NCBI GenBank assembly: GCA_019914945.1
Contig: CM034103.1
Location: 13,854,785 to 13,918,784 of the forward strand
Direction: 5' to 3'
Length of the DNA stretch: 64,000 bases
Source of the DNA: Typha latifolia
Taxonomy: Eukaryota > Streptophyta > Magnoliopsida > Poales > Typhaceae
In this document: piece by piece, positions 56,801 to 64,000 of the stretch
Position numbering within the stretch: position 1 is the first letter of the stretch
Layout: every line of letters starts with the position of its first letter
Made by a program: the position numbers and the translations under genes
The notes under the pieces: model-generated
The model's database searches: none
What the model saw: the letters and a program-made list of their open reading frames with translations, nothing else
Told to the model about the DNA's origin: nothing

Positions 56801-59400
56801 ATTTCATTCTTAAGGGACAAATGCTTGGCCAGTATTTACTATGACATGATGTACCTGAGTATGTTAATTCATCACTGGTTTATAGTTATACCTAACGGAG
56901 AGTTTGATAGATTAATTATCAGAACTATGAAGAAAAGAAAAGAAATAACATTACAGAGTTCTGGTAATTTTTGTAGACTTCTCAAGCTTAACTGCAACAA
57001 ACCATGATTGGATTTTCAAATGTTTACTTTGAGCAGTAATGCCAATACCAATTTTGTCTTTCTGTCCCAGTTTTGCTTATCTTTGGTTTGACCCAAGGTT
57101 AGCCATGCTGGTCAGCATGCCCTATGCTGCACTTGTCGTGCCAATAGGCGTATGACAACCGGCACAGGCTGTTCTACTAGTAGCACAGCCTCGAACCGAG
57201 CCAGCACGAGTGCGTGCCGTCCCATGCCTACCTGCACAGGTCAAATGATGCTCCAAAGCCTCTAATTAGACCAATCACCCTTTGAAGGTTAGTGGTGATG
57301 CTCCAATGAGCTAATAACTCATTAAGGATTAGTGGTGATGCTCCAATAAGCCAATAACCCATTAAGGGTTAGTTTCTTATTTGTCACTTGACAACCCGCT
57401 TTATTAAATAGGAATAAAAGTGATTGAAATTGAGAGAAGGTGAAAGAGAGGATAAAGAGGAAATTAATGAAGAATTTAATATTTTTCTTCAAACTTAGAC
57501 CATTGAGGAAGTAAACATGAACATAGGGATACTCAAATGGAATATCTAGAAAATTCAAACCAAGAATTTGACCATCTTATGTTAGATAGAGCTCATCAAA
57601 GCGAGACATGGAGTCAGACCTTGAGAGGCCGAGCTAATGGTGGTCATTTGGATATTAGATAGGGCCGACGAGTTTACTAATCAAGGTGGATCATCTTTCC
57701 GACTGTTTATTAGTTGAGCTGAATCATCTTCACAACCGGTTAATTGTCGAGCTAGATCATCTTCACTACTGATTAATTCTTTAGAAGGCTTAAATTGAGA
57801 TAAGACTAAAAATGATAATAGTGATAATCAGGGCCGAAGGGAGGGGATTAGAGGGGGCAATTGTCCCCCCACCCACCCAAACAGATTGATAGTTATTTTT
57901 TATTTAAGTAAATACTATTTTACCACCTTGACTTATTATCTTTTAATTAAATTATTTGCATAATTAGTTACTATGGAAAAAGAGCAAGTCACTTCACGTG
58001 ACTTTCTAACTAACTATTCAAGTGGGTTCACTTAAAATTTTAAATATATTTAAAAGTTTTATCCCTATCCCGTGGGGTCTACCATAATTTTAAATTTAAT
58101 CAAATCCTAAAGGAAAAAGTTGGTCTACGACTACAACCTATAAATAAAAATCAAAGATAGCTTAATAAAGTTATTTTAATCTTATAATTACTAATTTATA
58201 TATTTAAAATAATAAACTTACATAAAAATTAGTTTTAAATTTTACTTTTAGTATTGATAGATTTTGTTTTAATTATCGAATGCTAAAATCTTTTGGATTC
58301 AATTGAAAATTAGTATCTATTTAGTGAAATTTAGTAAAACATCATTGAAAAAAATTCTATATGTTCCATATCCACAATCTGCATATGTTGTCTATGCCGA
58401 TGTCAATTGTTCTCATGCATGTTTAATATCTATATCACGTCATACTAAAATTGTAAAATTTATGTTTGTATAAAAATTATGTGAGATATTATAATAAATA
58501 ATATTATTAATGGATGAGTTTTGAGGATTATTGATAGTAATTGATTCAACATTCTCGTATTATTTTTGTGTCAACAAATGAAGTCTTGATCATCCCCATC
58601 ATTCTACGCACAAATAGATTTCAATTTTAATTATTAATTTTATTGTAAATTAATGAATGTATTCAATTATATTATATGTTGAATAATATCTCTATTTGAT
58701 TAAAGCTATATTTTAATAAAATATGTTATCAACAAAAATAATTTAAGGATAAAAGACTTTAATATAAATTTTAATACATATATTTAAATAAAAAATATTC
58801 TAAATACTTAAAAAATATATTAAAAATGTGTTAAAATGCGTGTCAGGGGCATGCTGACACGGCATGCCTCATGCCATTAAACAAACCGAAATGATTGAAG
58901 TTTTTCTATATGGAATCGGCTTAGGTCTAATTCCTATTACTTTAGCAGGATTATTCGGGACTGCCTATTTACAATATGGATGCGTGGGGGATTGTGTTTT
59001 TGGCACGACAGTCCTTGATCGACCCTATTAAACTTTCAAAGTATAAATTTGTGTCCTGACGAGGATACTATATTGTAACAGTATAATTGAAACCACACAT
59101 TTATAATCTAAAGTTGATCACATGGCATCCTCTTCTGTCATAGGTTGCTTCACCAAAGTATCAAGAAATATGGTTTCACATCTTCACATAAGCTCATCTG
59201 TTTCCAAAAGATTTAATGCCTTTAGTTGAGTATTAATTTATCTACATTCCAGTACATCCAAATGTCATCACTAAACTTTTCGTTACATTCATTTTTCTTA
59301 TTTCAAGAAGAATACTTAGTTCTGGATTTTGCAGTATGCTTGCAGGAAGGCTCTGGCAGACAGTCAGCCAAGGGTGCGTGGAAGGTTCGCAAAGAGTTAA
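53560..59400 (+). CDS. CCT-motif family protein (putative transcriptional regulator)
   Basis: Four exons, 299 residues: 53560-53640, 55407-55997, 56599-56760, 59335-59400 (TAA). The start [14 protein letters not shown] is GC-rich. Exon 2 is acidic and holds two tandem 29-residue repeats (98-126 and 127-155). The C-terminal CCT domain (about 255-298) reads [20 protein letters not shown], then [20 protein letters not shown], and is split by the last intron at its middle, as in many CCT genes. No B-box or response-regulator domain is present, so it is a CMF-type protein rather than a CONSTANS-like or PRR protein. CCT proteins act in the nucleus, often through NF-Y partners, in flowering, plastid or sugar-responsive control; the exact role is unknown. 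A start-linked intron of 1.77 kb begins after only 27 codons. The last intron contains a transposon and a plastid fragment. Confidence 0.93.
57094..59017. mobile_element. hAT-like DNA transposon relic (family A, copy 2) in the CCT gene's last intron
   Basis: Begins CAAGGTTAGCCATGCTGG and ends with the inverse of CAAGGACTGTCGTGCC. The interior aligns with the copy at 7301-8532 (ccatatccacaatctgcatatg, tatgtgagatattataa, ggatgagttttgagga, caacaaatgaagt) but carries extra DNA at 57240-58360. Its right terminal repeat is split by a petG fragment. The flanks ttgaccc and tcgaccc are close but do not give a clean 8-bp duplication. Confidence 0.75.
58879..59001 (+). pseudogene. petG: Plastid petG fragment inside the transposon
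   Basis: From 58891 the frame reads [20 protein letters not shown] and then LFGTAYLQY, nearly the full 37-residue cytochrome b6f subunit V, but with substitutions (F7Y, V10G, V25G-type changes) and a scrambled C-terminus (GCVGDCVFG in place of the RRGDQLDL-type end). Nucleotide agreement with plastid petG is high over about 95 bp. It sits exactly between atgccatt and ggcac of the transposon's terminal repeat, which are contiguous in copy 1. It has no plastid promoter or flanking petL/trnW, so it is not expressed as petG. Confidence 0.85.
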
Positions 59401-61298
59401 GAGAGAGAGATTTCGAAGCCAAGGCGGTCTATGTAGATATGCGAGTAGGATTAGCTTAATGTCATGGAAGATGAGTAGTTCCTCTTCTCTATAAAACTTA
59501 AAAGGATACGTGCCACTAGAGGTTCGAAGGTCTTTGTGGTTCTTGTAGGCCTCTCTCTGTAATCTTTGTTTTTTTTTGTGATAATTACCTTTCTAGATGG
59601 GCATGGAGCTATACTCTTGTAAAAAGGTGGGAATAATGTAAGAGGGCTCCAAATAAAAAGCCGTTATATGTCGGCTGTGTATGTTTTTGACGCTTAAAAT
59701 GTCTTTAATATCTTATGCTTGCTTTGGTTATAGATGTCTCTCAACATCAATTCTCTCTTCTTTAATTCTTTAACAAAAGAAATTTTAGCTCTATTTACGG
59801 ACTCATAGGTCATAGTTACCTGGCTTTAACAAGTATTGGGCAACTGTTCTGTGAAATAACTTTCAAAGTAGTATAGCTATGTTTATTTGTTATATTTGTA
59901 TAAAAAAGTTATGCCGGTATGAATTAGGTATAAATTATTAGTGTTTGGTTGTAAACTAATATAATGTATAATAATTACACATAATGTGACATATTAAAGT
60001 AAAAGAGAATAGTGAGATTGCATTAGAAATTTGTAAGATTTTATATTTAAAAGTTTAAAATAGCCCCTAGTAGATAAAAAGAAAGTACTAATACATAAAT
60101 AATATTTTAATTAATCTTGTTTAATTTTTTGTGAGAAAACTGCATGGTTTTTTAGTATGCAGTGTGGACTTCTCTTTCTCCAGGGACAAATTTCTCTGAT
60201 TTTTTTATTACACTGCGGAAGTTTCTTTGCACTGTGGACAAATTTCTTTGCATATCTATGCGGAATTAATTTGGACTTATTAAGTGTTGTCTTTTCAAAG
60301 AGCAAAGTAGTAATTTCATGTTATTATTAAATTAATTTAATTTAAATGTATGGGATAAGAAGAGACAGAAATAAAAATTAGTATACCAAAATAAGTCTAA
60401 ATACTTGTTTATTAGTTACCATACTAAAATAAAAAGGCTTATTAGAAAATAAGTCAGAGAATGTTATGTGTACAAAGCCCCCCCAAGACAACCAACAAAT
60501 GCATAGAATTAGTTCAAAAAAAAAAAAAAGGAATAAAATTAGCATTACCAAGAACTGCACCAGCCTCTGAACAATCTACAAGCTTGTAACCTGAAACAAT
60601 TCAGAGCTGAAAATCCAACCATAAATCCTCGCAAATTTTACTTTAAGTTCCATCTAACATCCTGATAAATAATAAGGCAGACAATAGAATAGCCTATTCA
60701 CGGAACAAATGTCTGCAGAGGATAAAAACTAGGAGTTATCCCATGCTACCAGACCAGTCAACCAAAAGTTGGTATAATATTCATTATACATTGTATATCA
60801 TCATAAAACCAAATAAAAGAAACGGAATTTTAAGCAGAAGAAATACAAGAGCAAAGTTGTTGAACCAGCGACGGATGCCACTTGGCCCAGAAACTGCATA
60901 GCTATAGGAGACATTGCAACACCAGGCTAAGGCACAAAGAAAGCAGTATAGCTTGAGTTTCAAATGATCCGATTAACACAGTTTAGGATCAATCGCGCAC
61001 GTTTGAAGGAAGGTCATGCCCCGTGCCCGGCACTGAAGACAACGAAATCTAAAGCCGAGTTCAAGTAGACTTGGGAGAAAATGACCTACGGTGAGTTCGT
61101 GCTCAGAGGTAAATACGCGAAGTACCCGTGCTCGGAAGGATACGTACGCGTGTGTTGTGACACGTGTAAACTAGGTGGGCTGGTCTCTTTTATTATGGAT
61201 TTCCGAGGGAACAATCCCGACGTCCGCGTGCAGTCGAGTAGCCTGTATAGAAGAAACCCCGCCCGCCATCTCCCCACCAACGGTCAGATAGCGCGCTC
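59401..61298. other. CCT gene 3' flank, spacer and upstream DNA of the next gene
   Basis: 59401-59720 probably holds the CCT gene's 3' UTR. 59880-60460 is AT-rich and may be an old MITE, but I could not pair its ends. 60990-61298 becomes GC-richer toward the next promoter. Confidence 0.5.
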
Positions 61299-61306
61299 TA
61301 TAAATA
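61299..61306 (+). promoter_or_regulatory. TATA box of the last gene
   Basis: TATAAATA, about 184 bp upstream of the predicted start codon at 61483, within a GC-rich core promoter. The leader that follows has the AGGGTTT-type pyrimidine/purine pattern seen in plant housekeeping genes. Confidence 0.65.
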
Positions 61307-61416
61307 TAGGGAACCGTTCCTCCTCTTCACCCCTCTCCTTCCCACTCAAGTCGAATCTTTCGATTAGGGTTTCCTTTTCTTGGTCTTGGATCTCATCAAA
61401 GAAGAGGGATCTTTAT

Positions 61417-61460
<44 letters not shown>
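61417..61460 (+). repeat. (GA)n tract in the 5' leader
   Basis: GA dinucleotides with one break, directly before the predicted start codon. An ATG at 61415 turns it into a poly-(Arg-Glu) upstream reading frame. Confidence 0.9.
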
Positions 61461-61482
61461 CTCCTCCGCGAAGAAGAATTGG

Positions 61483-61552
61483 ATGGCGCCTTCAAGATTC
61501 GGGTCGGAGCAATTGAAATTTGGAGCGGGATCCAGGGTTTTGTGTTCCCCAG
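61483..61552 (+). CDS. First coding exon of an unidentified gene (partial)
   Basis: ATG at 61483 gives MAPSRFGSEQLKFGAGSRVL then CSP before a donor at CCCCAG|gtttgt. The exon follows a TATA box, a 180-bp leader and a (GA)n tract, and is GC-richer than the DNA after it. No second exon was found in 61553-64000, so intron 1 is longer than 2.4 kb or a later exon escaped me. I do not recognise the family from 23 residues. An upstream ATG at 61415 opens an overlapping frame. Confidence 0.55.
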
Positions 61553-62744
61553 GTTTGTTTCCTGTCTCCGGTTATTGAATTTTTCTGGTCTTGTAATTGT
61601 TCTCTGACGTCTGCTAATTACCATATGCGATCCTGTTTCCGTTCGTGGCGTTCTTGATTCGGTTCTTGGTTCTGGTTTGTTCTTGTTTTCATATACTTCT
61701 TGTTTTGCCCTAATTGAAGTTGGAAGAGTTTGAGATATCAACCTCTATTTCTTACCAAAAATTCTCCTATCCATCCTGTCCTAATGTTGCACGTGGTTTC
61801 TCCTTCAATCTAACTCTGACATTCCCCCGGGGGCCCGCCCTAAAATGACTTGTTCTGCCTGCAGATTGATCTGAACGGTGCATAATTCACCATTTGCATT
61901 TTTCGTGATTACAATTTCAAGAGTTGTGCCATTATGTTTCCTTGATTTGTATTCTTGCTCTTACTATACTATTTATCATACTCTTTTATATCCAGTTACA
62001 TCTTAATCTTGTACTCATCCGATCTATTTAAGTGCCTATTCCAGAATTTGGTTTTGACATCTATAACAGAATTAGGCAGATCCTTTTCTTGGTAAATTTG
62101 ATCTTCATAGTTAATGTTGCATTCTTGAAGAAACTGACTCATTCATCCTCTATCAAGTTCCAAATCTTTGAACTCACAGATCAGGCTTGAGTTCCTAGTT
62201 GATCGTGCATTGGCCTATATAACTATGCTATAGAAAAATTTAAATATGATATCTATTTTTTCCCTTTTCATCATTTATTTTCAACTATAAACTGTTGTAA
62301 TACTTTTAAGTATGTAAAATGTAATTCTAATCGAGGTTTAAGTTTCATAGGGTTTAATGCATCCTTGAAGAAAGTGAGTCATTTATCTTCCCATTGATTT
62401 CCATGTTTGTCAATTCACAATCATGGTTTTAACTTTGTATCTAAAAAATGTTGGCATATCGACTCATACAAGCTAGGTGCATCAAATCCTCAATTACCTT
62501 TCGTCTTCCTTTGCTTCAGTTATCCTGACCATAGGTTGTCGAATACTGGAAGAATTCTTTTATGTAGATCAAGTTCTGATCGTGGCCTATATTCATTAGT
62601 TCCTATGTCTCTTTTATATTCATGTGAATTTTTTTTATGATCTTCTGTGGTCTGATCAATATGTCTGAGAGTTATCTTTAGTTTGTGTCACATTTCAAAG
62701 CATAGCCCTGAGATGAATCAAGAACCATGTAAATCTGGTCATGG

Positions 62745-64000
62745 TGGGTAAGAAAACTAATTTGTCAGATACTTTTGCTTCAATTAGGACATCTGAAATG
62801 AGTAATGGAAATGAGGAGGAATTGAATACTCTCTGTTAAAATGGATGGATTTGATACGCGTGCCTGAGTGGGACTTAAAACCTAATTGGGAAAGATTATC
62901 TATTTGGTGGTTAATGGATGCTAAGATGTTTCTTCTAGAATTCCATAATGTATGAATGATACAGGAGATTGTTGAAATAAGAAATCTATCAGTAGGAGAG
63001 GTGGAGATTGGAACTGATGAGTGCAAAGCTGAAAATGGAGCAGAACAAACAATAATAGCAGCAGAAGTAGTATGGATTAAAGTTTTAGGTTACCCTAGTT
63101 TTGCTGGAATAGAAATAGATGTGTGCATATGTGATTGTAATTTGATAATTTGAAAGCATTGATGAAATATTACATATGAAAGGTTTTATAGGGCGCTCAA
63201 ACTATTTCTCAGTAGTAGCCTAGAGAAACAATCCTAAAAAAAGAAGATTGCTATCAAGGGGGAAGACCTAGAGGAACAAAGATTGCCATCAAGGTAAGAA
63301 AATTGTTTTGTCAGACACTTTTGCTTCGATTAGTAAATCTGAAATGGCTAATAGAAATAAGGAGGAGCTGAATATTGCCTGTCAAAATCGATGGATTTGA
63401 TACACATGTCTCTGGGACTTAAAACCTAGTTGGGAAAGAATATCTCTTTGGTGGTTAATGGATGCTAAGGTGTCTTTATATAATGTATGAATGATAAAGG
63501 AGACCGTTGAAATAAGAAATCTGTCAGCAGGGAAGGTGGAGATTGGAACTGATGAGTGAATAGCTGAAATTGGAGCAGAACAAACAATAGTAACAGCAGC
63601 AGGAACAGTATAGTATGAAATAAAGTTTTAGGTTACCCTATTTTTGTTGGAATAGAAATAAATGTGTGCAGATGTGATTGCAATTTGGTAATTTGGAAGA
63701 TATTGATGAAAGATTACAGATGAAAATGTTTTTTAGAGCACTCAAACTATTCTCAGTGGTAGTCTAGAGAAACAACCCTAAAATATGAAGATTGCCATCA
63801 AGGAATATGACTGTTGAGTCATGAGGATATCTACTCTTGGAAGGGAGAAGACCTAAAAGAACAAAGATTGCCATCAATGTAAGAAAATTTATAATATCAG
63901 GCACTTTTGCTTCTATTAGGAAATCTGAACTGGCTAATGGAAGTGAGGAGGAATTGAGTGCTGTCTGTTAAAATGGATGAATTTGATACGCGTGTCTGAG
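62745..64000 (+). repeat. Tandem repeats of about 545-585 bp in the intron, cut by the window end
   Basis: Three starts: 62751 (taagaaaactaatttgtcag), 63295 and 63880, each followed by cttttgctt, ctgaaatg, a gaggaggaRttga stretch and tggatttgatac. Copies one and two also share the tgttgaaataagaaatct and gattggaactgatgagtg parts. The third is cut by the window. Confidence 0.88.

Noticed and set aside
53560..59400. Calling this gene XRI1-like
   Set aside because: I first thought of that name, but the C-terminus is a CCT domain, which XRI1 as I remember it lacks. CCT-motif family is the safer call.
59226..59459. 77-codon ORF covering the last CCT exon
   Set aside because: It reads the exon in the wrong frame. 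The correct frame gives [19 protein letters not shown] and a stop at 59398-59400.
61081..61482. Extension of the last gene's coding region upstream to 61081
   Set aside because: That would place the TATA box, leader and GA tract inside the protein. The part before 61483 is low-complexity and promoter-like.

Overview
This is nuclear DNA of a flowering plant. The genes have many GT-AG introns, the intergenic DNA is AT-rich, and there are Ty1/copia, hAT-like, Mutator-like and LINE-derived repeats plus a plastid DNA fragment inside an intron. A monocot, probably not a grass, is my guess: the CAP gene and the first exon of the CCT gene are strikingly GC-rich against an AT-rich background. The species cannot be fixed from the sequence.

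Layout. 1-3634: 5' part of a decayed copia element on the minus strand. 4240-13893 (+): a 2-oxoglutarate/Fe(II) dioxygenase-like gene with 14 recognisable exons, one only 9 nt long; its first exon was not found, and three DNA transposons lie in its introns. 15961-21894 (-): a complete nine-exon UDP-glucose 4-epimerase gene, with an ABRE/G-box inverted pair upstream. 24580-25240: gene fragments, including a stray copy of an exon of the next gene. 25424-34666 (-): a 12-exon gene for a 574-residue organelle-type protein with PPR-like helices, a zinc ribbon, hydrophobic segments and a C-terminal coiled coil; one intron carries a LINE ORF1 relic. 35264-35896 (+): a single-exon secreted CAP/PR-1-like protein, head-to-head with the previous gene. 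37205-41976 (+): a full-length but dead copia element of the same family as the first, bounded by a CCATC target duplication. 42000-53500: no gene recognised, but an old tandem duplication of about 2.3-2.5 kb. 53560-59400 (+): a four-exon CCT-motif protein gene; its last intron holds a hAT-like element whose terminal repeat is split by a plastid petG fragment. 61299-64000 (+): promoter, first coding exon and repeat-filled first intron of an unidentified gene.

The host genes do ordinary housekeeping, cell-wall/sugar, defence and regulatory work and are not one pathway. The less ordinary content is in the repeats: gag-less copia elements that keep a six-unit degenerate repeat array, a tandem hairpin repeat with an apparent compensatory change, the plastid-in-transposon-in-intron nest, and exact target duplications dating two small transposons as separate insertions. 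Splice sites were placed by eye from reading frame and family resemblance; no search was run.
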